Of a stretch of DNA of 64,000 bases, positions 49,272-60,108 are shown piece by piece (positions within the stretch are counted from its first letter, which is position 1; each line of letters begins with the position of its first letter). Under the pieces are notes generated by a model. That model was given only the letters and a program-made list of their open reading frames with translations, did not search any database and was not told the DNA's origin. Origin of the DNA: Pseudomonas sp. W4I3 (lineage in GTDB: Bacteria > Pseudomonadota > Gammaproteobacteria > Pseudomonadales > Pseudomonadaceae); assembly GCF_030816195.1 (NCBI RefSeq), contig NZ_JAUSXS010000001.1:4053501-4117500 (forward strand). Direction: 5' to 3'. Position numbers and translations under genes: made by a program.

Positions 49272-52196
49272 ATGTCCCTGATAGTTCTACTGCTTCTGCC
49301 ATTCATTGGCAGCTGTCTGGCGGCCTTGCTGCCGCACAACGCACGTAACACCGAATCGTTGCTGGCTGGTTTGGTGGCCTTGGTCGGCACCGTACAAGTC
49401 GCCCTGCTTTACCCCCAGATCGCCCACGGTGGCGTCATCCGTGAAGAATTCATGTGGTTGCCCAGCCTCGGCCTGAATTTCGTGCTGCGCATGGATGGCT
49501 TCGCCTGGCTGTTCTCGATGCTGGTGCTGGGCATCGGCACACTGGTGTCGCTGTACGCGCGTTACTACATGTCGCCGGACGACCCGGTGCCGCGTTTCTT
49601 TGCGTTTTTCCTGGCCTTCATGGGCGCCATGCTCGGCCTGGTGATTTCCGGCAACCTGGTGCAGATCGTATTTTTCTGGGAACTGACCAGCCTGTTCTCG
49701 TTCCTGCTGATCGGTTACTGGCACCACCGCGCCGATGCCAGGCGCGGCGCCTACATGGCGTTGATGGTCACCGGCGCGGGCGGCTTGTGCCTGCTGGCTG
49801 GGGTGATGTTGCTCGGGCATATCGTCGGCAGCTATGACCTGGACCAGGTGCTGGCGGCCGGTGATCAAATCCGCGCGCACTCGCTGTACCCAGTGATGCT
49901 GGCCCTGGTGCTGCTCGGCGCCTTGAGCAAAAGCGCGCAGTTCCCGTTCCATTTCTGGCTGCCCCACGCCATGGCGGCGCCCACGCCAGTTTCGGCCTAT
50001 CTGCACTCGGCCACGATGGTGAAGGCCGGCGTGTTCCTGCTGGCCCGCCTGTGGCCGTCATTGTCCGGCAGCGAAGAATGGTTCTGGATCGTCGGCGGCG
50101 CCGGCGCCATTACCCTCCTCCTCGGCGCCTACTGCGCCATGTTTCAGAACGATCTCAAGGGCCTGCTGGCCTACTCCACCATCAGTCACCTCGGGCTGAT
50201 CACCTTGCTGCTGGGCCTCAACAGCCCGCTGGCTGCCGTCGCGGCCGTGTTCCATATCCTCAACCACGCCACGTTCAAGGCCTCGCTGTTCATGGCGGCG
50301 GGCATCATCGACCACGAAAGCGGCACGCGGGACATCCGCAAGCTCAGTGGGTTGGTGCGCCTGATCCCGTTTACCGCGACCCTGGCGATGGTGGCCAGTG
50401 CCTCGATGGCCGGCGTGCCGTTGCTCAATGGTTTCTTGTCCAAAGAGATGTTCTTCGCCGAAACGGTATTTATCTCGGCGACAAAATGGGTGGAAATCAC
50501 GCTGCCGGTGATCGCGACCATCGCCGGTACCTTCAGCGTGGCTTACGCCTTGCGATTTACCGTGGACGTGTTCTTCGGCCCGCCGGCCACCGACCTGCCT
50601 CACACCCCCCACGAACCCCCGCGCTGGATGCGTGCGCCGGTTGAACTGCTGGTGTTCACCTGCCTGCTGGTGGGCATCTTTCCTGCGCAGATGGTCGGTT
50701 CGATCCTCGCCGCCGCCGCGTTGCCGGTGGTGGGCGGCGTGCTGCCCGAGTACAGCCTGGCGATCTGGCACGGCTGGAATGCACCGCTGATCATGAGCCT
50801 GGTGGCCATGTGCGGCGGCGTGGTGCTGTACCTGATGTTGCGCAAGCAACTCAAGCGCGGCCGCTTCGCCTACCCGCCGCTGATCGGCTACTTCAATGGC
50901 AAGCGCGGCTTCGAGCGCTGCCTGGTGCTGATGATGCGCGGCGTGCGCCGCATCGAGAAGCGCATCAGCACCAAGCGCCTGCAGACCCAGCTGTTCCTGC
51001 TGGTGATCGTGGCGGTGATCGGCGCCATGATCCCCATGCTCAACAGTGGCCTGAGCTGGGGCGACCGGCCGAAGATCCCCGGTTCCATCGTGTTCGTCAC
51101 CCTGTGGCTGCTGGCGATTGCCTGCGCGCTGGGCGCCGCCTGGCAGGCCAAGTACCACCGGCTGGCAGCCCTGACCATGGTCAGCGTGTGCGGCCTGATG
51201 ACCTGCGTTACCTTCGTGTGGTTCTCGGCGCCGGACCTGGCGCTGACGCAACTGGTGGTGGAAGTAGTGACCACCGTGCTGATCCTGCTCGGCCTGCGCT
51301 GGTTGCCACGCCGGATCGAAGAGGTCTCGCCGCTGCCCAGCTCGCTGCGCAAGGCGCGCGTCCGGCGCCTGCGCGACTTCCTGCTGTCCACCGTGGTGGG
51401 CGGCGGCATGGCGCTGCTGTCTTACGCGATGCTGACCCGCCAGACGCCCAACGATATCTCCTCGTTCTACCTCAGCCGCGCACTGCCCGAAGGCGGCGGC
51501 AGCAATGTGGTGAACGTGATGCTGGTGGACTTCCGCGGCTTCGACACCCTCGGCGAAATCACCGTGCTCGGCGCGGTGGCGCTGACGGTATACGCACTGC
51601 TGCGGCGCTTCCGTCCGTCGAAGGAAAGCATGGAGTTGCCGCCCCAGCAGCGTCAACTCGCGCCCGATGTGGCCACCGACCTGGTCAACCCACGCCAGGC
51701 CAGCGACACCGCCCTGGGCTACATGATGGTGCCGGCGGTGCTGGTGCGCCTGCTGTTGCCGATAGCGCTGGTGGTGTCGCTCTACCTGTTCATGCGTGGG
51801 CACAATCAACCGGGCGGCGGCTTTGTCGCGGGGCTGGTGATGTCGGTGGCGTTTATCCTGCAATACATGGTGGCCGGCACGCAGTGGGTCGAGGCGCAGA
51901 TGAGCCTGCGGCCGATGCGCTGGATGGGCTTCGGCCTGTTGTCGGCGACCCTCACCGGGCTTGGCGCGTTGTTCGTCGGGTACCCGTTCCTCACCACCCA
52001 CACCTGGCACCTGAGCCTGCCGGTGCTGGGCGATATCCATATCGCCAGCGCCTTGTTCTTCGACGTCGGCGTGTACGCCATGGTCGTCGGCTCGACCCTG
52101 CTGATGCTCACCGCCCTCGGCCACCAGTCGGTGCGAGCGCACAAACCGAGCAACCAGCCCAAACCCGTCGCCAACCCACAAGGAGCTGCCGCCTGA
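49272..52196 (+). CDS. Mrp-type monovalent cation/H+ antiporter subunit A, fused A/B
   Basis: 974-residue polytopic inner membrane protein, the large subunit of the Mrp (Mnh/Pha/Sha) antiporter. The N-terminal proton_antipo domain resembles NuoL, with FFWELTSLFSFLLIGYWHH and FPFHFWLPHAMAAPTPVSAYLHSATMVKAG. The C-terminal ~200 residues (VPAVLVRLLLPIALVVSLYLFMRGHNQPGGGFVAGL) correspond to subunit B, which in pseudomonads is fused. It exports Na+ (or K+/Li+) in exchange for protons. Stop and mrpC start overlap (TGATG). Confidence 0.95.
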   Translation: MSLIVLLLLPFIGSCLAALLPHNARNTESLLAGLVALVGTVQVALLYPQIAHGGVIREEFMWLPSLGLNFVLRMDGFAWLFSMLVLGIGTLVSLYARYYMSPDDPVPRFFAFFLAFMGAMLGLVISGNLVQIVFFWELTSLFSFLLIGYWHHRADARRGAYMALMVTGAGGLCLLAGVMLLGHIVGSYDLDQVLAAGDQIRAHSLYPVMLALVLLGALSKSAQFPFHFWLPHAMAAPTPVSAYLHSATMVKAGVFLLARLWPSLSGSEEWFWIVGGAGAITLLLGAYCAMFQNDLKGLLAYSTISHLGLITLLLGLNSPLAAVAAVFHILNHATFKASLFMAAGIIDHESGTRDIRKLSGLVRLIPFTATLAMVASASMAGVPLLNGFLSKEMFFAETVFISATKWVEITLPVIATIAGTFSVAYALRFTVDVFFGPPATDLPHTPHEPPRWMRAPVELLVFTCLLVGIFPAQMVGSILAAAALPVVGGVLPEYSLAIWHGWNAPLIMSLVAMCGGVVLYLMLRKQLKRGRFAYPPLIGYFNGKRGFERCLVLMMRGVRRIEKRISTKRLQTQLFLLVIVAVIGAMIPMLNSGLSWGDRPKIPGSIVFVTLWLLAIACALGAAWQAKYHRLAALTMVSVCGLMTCVTFVWFSAPDLALTQLVVEVVTTVLILLGLRWLPRRIEEVSPLPSSLRKARVRRLRDFLLSTVVGGGMALLSYAMLTRQTPNDISSFYLSRALPEGGGSNVVNVMLVDFRGFDTLGEITVLGAVALTVYALLRRFRPSKESMELPPQQRQLAPDVATDLVNPRQASDTALGYMMVPAVLVRLLLPIALVVSLYLFMRGHNQPGGGFVAGLVMSVAFILQYMVAGTQWVEAQMSLRPMRWMGFGLLSATLTGLGALFVGYPFLTTHTWHLSLPVLGDIHIASALFFDVGVYAMVVGSTLLMLTALGHQSVRAHKPSNQPKPVANPQGAAA

Positions 52197-52541
52197 TGGA
52201 AGAAGTCATCGCAATTGCCATTGGGGTGCTGGCAGCCTCCGGCGTCTGGTTGATCCTGCGGCCACGGACGTTCCAGGTGGTGATGGGCCTGTGCCTGTTG
52301 TCCTACGGGGTCAACCTGTTCATTTTCAGCATGGGTAGCCTGTTTATCGGCAAAGAGCCGATCATCAAGGACGGCGTGCCACAGGACCTGCTCAATTACA
52401 CCGACCCCCTGCCCCAGGCGCTGGTGCTCACGGCCATCGTGATCAGCTTCGCCATGACCGCGGTTGTTCCTGGTGGTGTTGCTGGCCTCCCGAGGCCTGA
52501 CCGGCACCGACCATGTGGATGGCCGGGAGCCCAAGCAATGA
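52196..52541 (+). pseudogene. Mrp subunit C with a one-base insertion fusing it to subunit D
   Basis: The reading starts normally at ATG 52196 (MEEVIAIAIGVLAASGVW, three helices, NuoK-like). At 52463-52465 the sequence reads GTT GTT CCT where homologues continue with V-F-L-V-V-L-L-A-S-R-G-L; removing one T at 52464/52465 restores that ending and a stop TGA at 52539-52541 that overlaps the mrpD ATG. As given, the frame misses this stop, runs through about 25 unrelated codons and enters mrpD in frame, predicting a 674-residue C-D fusion. Could be a sequencing error, a strain mutation or a functional fusion. Confidence 0.82.
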
Positions 52542-54220
52542 ATTGGGTCAATCAACTGATCGTCGCGCCGATCCTGCTGCCCTTGCTGACTGCAGCGCTG
52601 ATGCTGATGCTCGGCGAAAAACGCCGCCCGCTGAAGGCAAAAATCAACCTGGTCTCGAGCATGCTCGGGTTGGGCGTCGCCGTTCTGCTGTTGTACTGGA
52701 CGCAAAAAGGCGGCCCCGGCTCGATTGGCGTGTACCTGCCGGGCAACTGGCAAGTGCCGTTCGGTATCGTGCTGGTGGTGGATCAACTGTCGGCGCTGAT
52801 GCTGGTGCTGACCGGGATCATCGGCGTCAGCGCGCTGCTGTTCGCCATGGCCCGCTGGGACCGTGCCGGCACCAGCTTCCACGCGCTGTTCCAGGTGCAG
52901 ATGATGGGCCTGTACGGGGCCTTCCTCACCGCCGACCTGTTCAACCTGTTCGTGTTCTTCGAAGTGCTGCTGGCGGCGTCCTACGGCTTGATGCTGCACG
53001 GCTCCGGCCGCGCACGGGTGTCGTCAGGGCTGCATTACATCGCGATCAACCTGCTGGCATCGTCGCTGTTCCTGATCGGCGCGGCGATGATCTACGGGGT
53101 GACCGGCACGCTGAACTTCGCTGACCTGGCGCTGAAAATCCCATTGGTGCCGGAGGCCGATCGCGGCCTGCTGCACGCCGGCGCGGCGATCCTGGCCACC
53201 GCGTTCCTGGCCAAGGCCGGCATGTGGCCACTGAACTTCTGGCTGGCGCCTGCCTACTCCTCGGCCAGCGCGCCGGTGGCGGCGATGTTCGCGATCATGA
53301 CCAAGGTCGGCGTGTACACCGTGCTGCGCTTGTGGACGTTGCTGTTCTCCGGCCAGGCTGGCGCTTCGGCGTTGTTTGGCGGTGACTGGCTGGTGTACGG
53401 CGGCATGGCGACCATTGTGTGCGCAGCGCTGGCAATGCTCGCGGCGCAGCGCCTGGAACGCATGGCCAGCCTGAGCATCCTGGTCTCGGCCGGGATCCTG
53501 TTGTCGTCCGTGGGGTTTGCCCAGCCGAGCCTGACGGCCGGGGCACTGTTTTATCTGGTCAGCTCCACTTTGGCGCTGAGCGCGTTGTTCCTGCTGGCTG
53601 AACTGATCGAACGCTCGCGCTCGGCCAATGACCTGCCGCTGGACGAAGAGATCGACGCGCTGCCCAAGGCCATGGAATCCCTGCATCCACGGCCCGGCGT
53701 CAACCTCGACGATGAGCAGAAAGCCGTGGTCGGCCAGGTGATCCCTTGGACCATGGCGTTTCTGGGCTTGAGCTTTGTCGCCTGCGCCTTGCTGATTATC
53801 GGTATGCCGCCGCTGTCCGGGTTTATCGGCAAGCTCAGCTTGTTGAGCGCGCTGGTCAACCCGCTGGGCCTGGGCAATGCGGTGGATGAACCCATTCGCC
53901 CGGCGGCGTGGGGCCTGGTGGCGCTGCTGATCCTGTCTGGCCTGGCCTCGCTGATTGCATTCGCACGGCTCGGCATCCAGCGCTTCTGGACCCCCGAAGA
54001 GCGCCCATCGCCGTTGCTGCGCCGCTACGAGTGCGTGCCCATCTTCTTCCTGCTGGGCTTGAGCATCCTGCTGACCTTCAAGGCCGAGCCGCTGATGCGC
54101 TATACCCAGGCCACCGCCGTCAGCCTGAACAACCCGGAACGCTACGTGATGGCGGTGCTGGCCACGCGCCCGGTGCCGAGCCCTGAAGCCCAGGCTGCCG
54201 CGCTGGAGGTGCAACCATGA
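52538..54220 (+). CDS. Mrp-type antiporter subunit D
   Basis: 560 residues from ATG 52538 (MNWVNQLIVAPILLPLLTAA). NuoM/N-like proton_antipo membrane protein; the key motif LFVFFEVLLAASYGLMLHG and AKAGMWPLNFWLAPAYSSASAPVAAM are present. Owing to the insertion in mrpC, the same frame is open from 52196, so translation could also reach it as a fusion. Ends in a four-base overlap with mrpE. Confidence 0.94.
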   Translation: MNWVNQLIVAPILLPLLTAALMLMLGEKRRPLKAKINLVSSMLGLGVAVLLLYWTQKGGPGSIGVYLPGNWQVPFGIVLVVDQLSALMLVLTGIIGVSALLFAMARWDRAGTSFHALFQVQMMGLYGAFLTADLFNLFVFFEVLLAASYGLMLHGSGRARVSSGLHYIAINLLASSLFLIGAAMIYGVTGTLNFADLALKIPLVPEADRGLLHAGAAILATAFLAKAGMWPLNFWLAPAYSSASAPVAAMFAIMTKVGVYTVLRLWTLLFSGQAGASALFGGDWLVYGGMATIVCAALAMLAAQRLERMASLSILVSAGILLSSVGFAQPSLTAGALFYLVSSTLALSALFLLAELIERSRSANDLPLDEEIDALPKAMESLHPRPGVNLDDEQKAVVGQVIPWTMAFLGLSFVACALLIIGMPPLSGFIGKLSLLSALVNPLGLGNAVDEPIRPAAWGLVALLILSGLASLIAFARLGIQRFWTPEERPSPLLRRYECVPIFFLLGLSILLTFKAEPLMRYTQATAVSLNNPERYVMAVLATRPVPSPEAQAAALEVQP

Positions 54221-54705
54221 AGCAACTGCTCCCTGCACCGTGGCTGTCCCTGGCGCTCTGGATGCTGTGGCTGGTGCTGAACCTGTCGGTCAGCCCCGGC
54301 AACCTGCTGCTTGGCGCGCTGCTGGGTTTTCTGGCGCCGCTGATGATGGCGCCACTGCGCCCGCAACCGATCAGCCTGCGTCGTCCCGGGGTGGTGCTGC
54401 GCCTGTTCCTGCTGGTGGGCCGCGACGTCATCGTTTCCAACCTGCAAGTGGCCTGGGGCGTGCTGACCTGCGGCACACGAGCGCCGCGTTCGCGCTTTAT
54501 CAAGATTCCCTTGGACCTGCGCAGCCCCAATGGCCTCGCGGCGCTGTCGATGATCACCACGGTGATTCCCGGCACCATCTGGTCCGAACTGGCGCTGGAC
54601 CGCAGCGTCCTGCTCTTGCACGTGTTCGACCTGGACGAGGAAGCGTCCTTTATCGAGCACTTCAAGGCCACCTACGAGCGGCCCCTGATGGAGATCTTCG
54701 AATGA
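54217..54705 (+). CDS. Mrp-type antiporter subunit E
   Basis: 162 residues, with two to three N-terminal hydrophobic segments and the family motif TVIPGTIWSELALDRSVLLLHVFDLDEE. Required for assembly of the antiporter complex in other bacteria. Overlaps mrpD and mrpF by four bases each. Confidence 0.93.
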   Translation: MKQLLPAPWLSLALWMLWLVLNLSVSPGNLLLGALLGFLAPLMMAPLRPQPISLRRPGVVLRLFLLVGRDVIVSNLQVAWGVLTCGTRAPRSRFIKIPLDLRSPNGLAALSMITTVIPGTIWSELALDRSVLLLHVFDLDEEASFIEHFKATYERPLMEIFE

Positions 54706-54980
54706 GCGCCCTGCTCGCCAATGCGATCCTGCTCAGCCTGTTCCTGTTTTCCGTGGCCATGGTGCTGACCCTGATCCGCCTGTTCAAAGGCCCGTCAGCT
54801 CAGGACCGGGTACTGGCACTGGACTACCTGTACATCCTGGCCATGCTGATGATGCTGGTGCTGGGCATCCGGTATGCCAGTGACACCTACTTTGAAGCAG
54901 CGCTGCTGATTGCGCTGTTTGGCTTCGTGGGCTCGTTTGCCCTGGCCAAATTCCTGTTGCGTGGCGAGGTGATCGAATGA
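54702..54980 (+). CDS. Mrp-type antiporter subunit F
   Basis: 92 residues, three transmembrane helices, with the conserved GPSAQDRVLALDYLY stretch between helices 1 and 2. ATG 54702 overlaps the mrpE stop; its own stop overlaps the mrpG start. Confidence 0.93.
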   Translation: MSALLANAILLSLFLFSVAMVLTLIRLFKGPSAQDRVLALDYLYILAMLMMLVLGIRYASDTYFEAALLIALFGFVGSFALAKFLLRGEVIE

Positions 54981-55315
54981 TGCCGTTATGGATGGAAATT
55001 GTCGTTGCGGCATTGCTGGTACTCAGCAGTGTGTTCGCGTTGATCGGAGCAATTGGACTGCTGAGGATGAAAGACTTCTTCCAGCGCATGCACCCGCCGG
55101 CGCTGGCCTCGACGATTGGCGCCTGGTGCGTGGCGTTGGCCTCGATCATCTATTTTTCGGTGCTCAAGTCCGGGCCAGTGTTGCACGGCTGGTTGATACC
55201 GATTCTGTTGTCAATCACGGTGCCGGTGACCACGCTGCTATTGGCCCGGACCGCGCTGTTCCGCAAGCGCATGGCCGGCGACGATGTACCCGCCGAAGTC
55301 AGCAGCCGCCGCTGA
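54977..55315 (+). CDS. Mrp-type antiporter subunit G
   Basis: 112 residues, three transmembrane helices; the conserved GLLRMKDFFQRMHPPALASTIG segment is diagnostic. Last gene of the mrp operon, followed 20 bases later by a REP pair. Confidence 0.93.
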   Translation: MMPLWMEIVVAALLVLSSVFALIGAIGLLRMKDFFQRMHPPALASTIGAWCVALASIIYFSVLKSGPVLHGWLIPILLSITVPVTTLLLARTALFRKRMAGDDVPAEVSSRR

Positions 55316-55335
55316 TTAAAGATCGACACGGTTAA

Positions 55336-55430
55336 AAATGTGGGAGGGGGCTTGCTCCCGATAGCGGTGGTTCAGCCAGTTCATCTGTAACTGGCCCACC
55401 GCAATCGGGAGCAAGCCCCCTCCCACATTT
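55336..55430. repeat. Inverted REP pair
   Basis: Left arm AAATGTGGGAGGGGGCTTGC, then TCCCGATAGCGG; right arm the inverse, ending CCCCCTCCCACATTT. Located after mrpG and before the HxlR-type regulator gene. Confidence 0.92.
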
Positions 55431-55461
55431 GAAGCTGTTGCAAATATCCAGGAGCTACGCA

Positions 55462-55791
55462 ATGAGCGAAACCCACACCCCCGCCACCGCCGCGGCTGCC
55501 GTCGAAACCACCCTCGACTGGCTCGGCGGCCGCTGGAAACTGATCATCCTGTTTCATCTGTTCGGCGGCCAGGTGCAGCGTTATTCGGACCTTGAGCGGC
55601 TGATACCGGATATCTCGCAGAAAATGCTCGCCCAACAACTGCGCCAGCTTGAAGCTGATGGCCTGGTGCACCGCACGGTCTACCCGGTGGTGCCGCCCAA
55701 AGTGGAATACCGCATGACCGAGTGGGGCCAGAGCCTGTGCCCGGTGTTGGATGGCCTGCTCAAATGGCAGGCCGCCAAGCCGGTAATCTAG
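55462..55791 (+). CDS. HxlR-family transcriptional regulator
   Basis: 109 residues from ATG 55462 (AGGAG eight bases upstream). Winged-helix domain with the HxlR signature TLDWLGGRWKLIILFHLFGG, ISQKMLAQQLRQLEADGLV and VYPVVPPKVEYRMTEWG. Unlike most HxlR proteins it shows no N-terminal sensing cysteine. It is convergent with the short-chain dehydrogenase, overlapping by four bases, and probably regulates it, though the shared promoter normal for such pairs is absent. Confidence 0.88.
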   Translation: MSETHTPATAAAAVETTLDWLGGRWKLIILFHLFGGQVQRYSDLERLIPDISQKMLAQQLRQLEADGLVHRTVYPVVPPKVEYRMTEWGQSLCPVLDGLLKWQAAKPVI

Positions 55792-56570
55792 ACGGTGGGC
55801 ACGGTGCCGCCGTCGATCACGTATTCGGTCCCGCTGATCGAAGCGGCGCGCGGCGACACCAGAAAGGCGATCAAATCCGCCACCTCCCGGGGCTTGGCCG
55901 GCCGACCCAGCGGAATGCCGCCCAGCGCCTGCATGATGATCTGCTTGCCGCCCTCGTAATCCGTTCCCGCTTGCTGCGCCAAGCGCTCTGCAAGCGCCAC
56001 CGCCGCGTCCGTCTCCACCCAGCCCGGCGATACACGCACTACGCGCACACCTTTTGGCGTCACCTCCTTGGACAGGCTCTTGCTGTAGGTCGCCAACGCT
56101 GCCTTTGCGGCGGCATACGCCGTGGTCGATTCCGGCAACGGCAATTCGCGCTGGATGGACGTGACATGAATAATCACCCCTGCCCCACGCTCGATCATCC
56201 CCGGCAACAGCGCTCGATCCACCCGCACCGCCGCCATCAGGTTCTGGCCCAGCGCACTTGCCCACTGCTCATCATCCAGCACGGCAAAACCACCGCCTGG
56301 CGCGCTGGAACCACCGAGCACATTGACGATGATATCCACACCGCCAAAGCGATCTTGCACCGCCTCGGTGGCACTCGCACAACCGGCGGCAGTGCCGAGG
56401 TCGGCGGCGATGAAATGCACGCCTTCAGGTGTCAAATCCGCCGCCGAACGCGCGACCGAAATCACTTGCACGCCTTGTTCCTGCAACGCGCCAACCACCG
56501 CAGCGCCGATGCCCTTGGTGCCTCCGGTAACGAGTGCACGAAGGCCTTCCAGTTCTAGATCAAAGCTCAT
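55788..56570 (-). CDS. Short-chain dehydrogenase/reductase
   Basis: 260 residues from ATG 56570 (AGGAG upstream). Rossmann fold with TGGTKGIG (15-22) for NAD(P), and the catalytic Ser138, Tyr152 and Lys156 (YAAAK). NVLGGSS replaces the common NNAG motif. The C-terminal SGTEYVIDGGTVPTV is typical of classical SDRs. Substrate unknown. Confidence 0.9.
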   Translation of the reverse strand: MSFDLELEGLRALVTGGTKGIGAAVVGALQEQGVQVISVARSAADLTPEGVHFIAADLGTAAGCASATEAVQDRFGGVDIIVNVLGGSSAPGGGFAVLDDEQWASALGQNLMAAVRVDRALLPGMIERGAGVIIHVTSIQRELPLPESTTAYAAAKAALATYSKSLSKEVTPKGVRVVRVSPGWVETDAAVALAERLAQQAGTDYEGGKQIIMQALGGIPLGRPAKPREVADLIAFLVSPRAASISGTEYVIDGGTVPTV

Positions 56571-56715
56571 GAAACCGACTCCTGGGTAAATGAAGACCGC
56601 AGGATAGGAACGGGACGCAGAGGGCCACAAGAACGCACGAAAAGGTAATGGGCTCACTGAAAAGTAAGTATCTGGATTCAGGGGGCGCGCCGAAGTCAGC
56701 AGCCGTGAAAAAAAA

Positions 56716-56745
56716 TTGTGGGAGGGGCTTGCCCCCTCCCACATT
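56716..56745. repeat. Compact REP-derived hairpin
   Basis: TTGTGGGAGGGG, CTTG, CCCCCTCCCACA: the outer arms of the REP doublet without the inner part. It is 17 bases past the cysS stop (minus strand) and likely acts as its terminator. Confidence 0.8.
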
Positions 56746-56761
56746 TGTATCGGGTTACCAA

Positions 56762-58150
<1,389 letters not shown>

Positions 58151-58168
58151 AACGGCTTCCTTAGAGAA

Positions 58169-59869
58169 TCACTGGCCCCACGAATCACGCAAGGTCACGG
58201 TACGGTTGAATACCGGATGACCAGGTTTGGAGTCCTTGATATCCGCGCAGAAGTAACCTTCGCGCTCGAACTGGAAACGGTCTTCCGGCTGTGCGTCGCC
58301 AAGCGATGGCTCGGCACGACAACCCGTGAGTACTTGCAGGGAGTCTGGGTTGATGTTGTCGAGGAAGCTTGCGCTGTCTTCGGCCTTCTCAGGGTTGGGC
58401 GAGCGGAACAGACGATCGTACAGGCGCACTTCGCATTCGATGCTGGCGGCGGCCGGTACCCAGTGCACCACGCCCTTGACCTTGCGGCCTTCGGGGTTTT
58501 TGCCCAGGGTGTCCGGGTCGTAGGAGCAGCGCAGTTCGACGATGTTGCCATCGGCGTCCTTGATCGCTTCGTCGGCGCGGATCACGTAGCTGCCGCGCAG
58601 GCGTACTTCGCCGTTCGGTTCCAGGCGCTTGTAGCCTTTTGGCGGCTCTTCCATGAAGTCATCGCGGTCGATGTAGATTTCACGGGCGAACGGCAGCTTG
58701 CGCACGCCGAGTTCTTCTTTCTGCGGATGACGCGGCAGTTCGAGGTTTTCGACCTGGTCTTGCGGGTAGTTGGTGATCACGACTTTCAATGGACGCAGCA
58801 CGCACATGGCACGCGGCGCGTTTGCGTCGAGGTCCTGGCGGATGCTGAATTCGAGCATGCCGAAGTCGACCACGCCGTCGGAACGGTTGGTGCCGACCAT
58901 GTCGCAGAAGTTACGGATCGACGCCGGGGTGTAGCCGCGACGGCGGAAGCCCGACAGGGTCGACATGCGCGGATCGTCCCAGCCATGCACGTGCTTCTCA
59001 TCCACCAGTTGCTTGAGCTTGCGCTTGCTGGTGATGGTGTAGTTCAGGTTCAGGCGGCTGAACTCGTACTGGCGCGGCTGTGCCGGCACCGGCAGGTTGC
59101 TCAGGAACCACTCGTACAGCGGGCGATGGCTCTCGAACTCCAGGGTGCAGATGGAGTGAGTGATGCCTTCGATGGCGTCCGACTGACCGTGGGTGAAGTC
59201 GTAGTTGGGGTAGATGCACCACTTGTCACCGGTCTGGTGGTGGTGGGCATGGCGGATGCGGTACATGATCGGGTCGCGCAGGTTCATGTTCGGCGAGGCC
59301 ATGTCGATCTTGGCGCGCAGCACGCGGGCGCCATCCGGGAACTCACCGGCGCGCATGCGGGCGAACCAGTCGAGGTTCTCTTCTACCGAACGGTCGCGGA
59401 ACGGGCTGTTCTTGCCCGGCTCGGTCAAGGTGCCGCGGTATTCCCGGGCCTGTTCCGGGCTCAGGTCGTCGACATAGGCCTTGCCGGCCTTGATCAGCTC
59501 GACGGCCCAGTCGTGCAACTGGTCGAAGTATTGCGAGGCATAGCGCACTTCACCGGACCATTCGAAGCCCAGCCACTTCACGTCGCTTTCGATGGCATCG
59601 ATGTATTCCTGGTCTTCCTTGGCCGGGTTGGTGTCGTCGAAACGCAGGTGCGTGACGCCACCGAACTCCTGGGCCAGCCCGAAGTTCACACAGATCGACT
59701 TGGCGTGACCGATGTGCAGGTAGCCGTTGGGCTCTGGCGGGAAACGGGTGACGATCTGCGTGTGCTTGCCCGATTCGAGGTCCGCCTGGATGATCGGGCG
59801 CAGGAAATTGACCGGGACGGCAGGTCCGGCCTTGGAATTCGAGGTAGGGTCGACAGTGGGCTTGCTCAT
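58169..59869 (-). CDS. glnS: Glutaminyl-tRNA synthetase
   Basis: 566 residues, class I synthetase for tRNA-Gln. HIGH motif at 52-55 (GYLHIGHAKS), VTHLRFDDTNP, and the KMSKS-equivalent ITSKRKLKQL are visible; the C-terminal anticodon-binding beta barrels follow (GEVRLRGSYVI). ATG 59869 is preferred over an upstream in-frame start at 59914. Divergent from ppiB. Confidence 0.97.
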   Translation of the reverse strand: MSKPTVDPTSNSKAGPAVPVNFLRPIIQADLESGKHTQIVTRFPPEPNGYLHIGHAKSICVNFGLAQEFGGVTHLRFDDTNPAKEDQEYIDAIESDVKWLGFEWSGEVRYASQYFDQLHDWAVELIKAGKAYVDDLSPEQAREYRGTLTEPGKNSPFRDRSVEENLDWFARMRAGEFPDGARVLRAKIDMASPNMNLRDPIMYRIRHAHHHQTGDKWCIYPNYDFTHGQSDAIEGITHSICTLEFESHRPLYEWFLSNLPVPAQPRQYEFSRLNLNYTITSKRKLKQLVDEKHVHGWDDPRMSTLSGFRRRGYTPASIRNFCDMVGTNRSDGVVDFGMLEFSIRQDLDANAPRAMCVLRPLKVVITNYPQDQVENLELPRHPQKEELGVRKLPFAREIYIDRDDFMEEPPKGYKRLEPNGEVRLRGSYVIRADEAIKDADGNIVELRCSYDPDTLGKNPEGRKVKGVVHWVPAAASIECEVRLYDRLFRSPNPEKAEDSASFLDNINPDSLQVLTGCRAEPSLGDAQPEDRFQFEREGYFCADIKDSKPGHPVFNRTVTLRDSWGQ

Positions 59870-60108
59870 AGGATCCTTGAACAGACAGGTTCGTGGCCGG
59901 TTGGGGCCAGACAAAACAAAGGCGATATCATAGCTGATGCTGTCAAGGCGCTGACAGCGGTTGAGGTGCTTTTAACGCACCAGTGGTAAAAAACCACCTC
60001 GAAATTCCTGCGCGGCACGCTAAACTGCGCGCCTTGGCCGACGTTTAGCCAGACAGGTAAGGCGCCCAGGCGCTCAAACCCACGAATTCCCTGAAAAGAG
60101 TAGTGAAC

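Noticed and set aside
50810..52195. Upstream extension of the mrpC/mrpD frame across mrpA
   Set aside because: It is the +1 frame of mrpA with arginine/alanine-rich nonsense sequence; only the part from ATG 52196 has family similarity.
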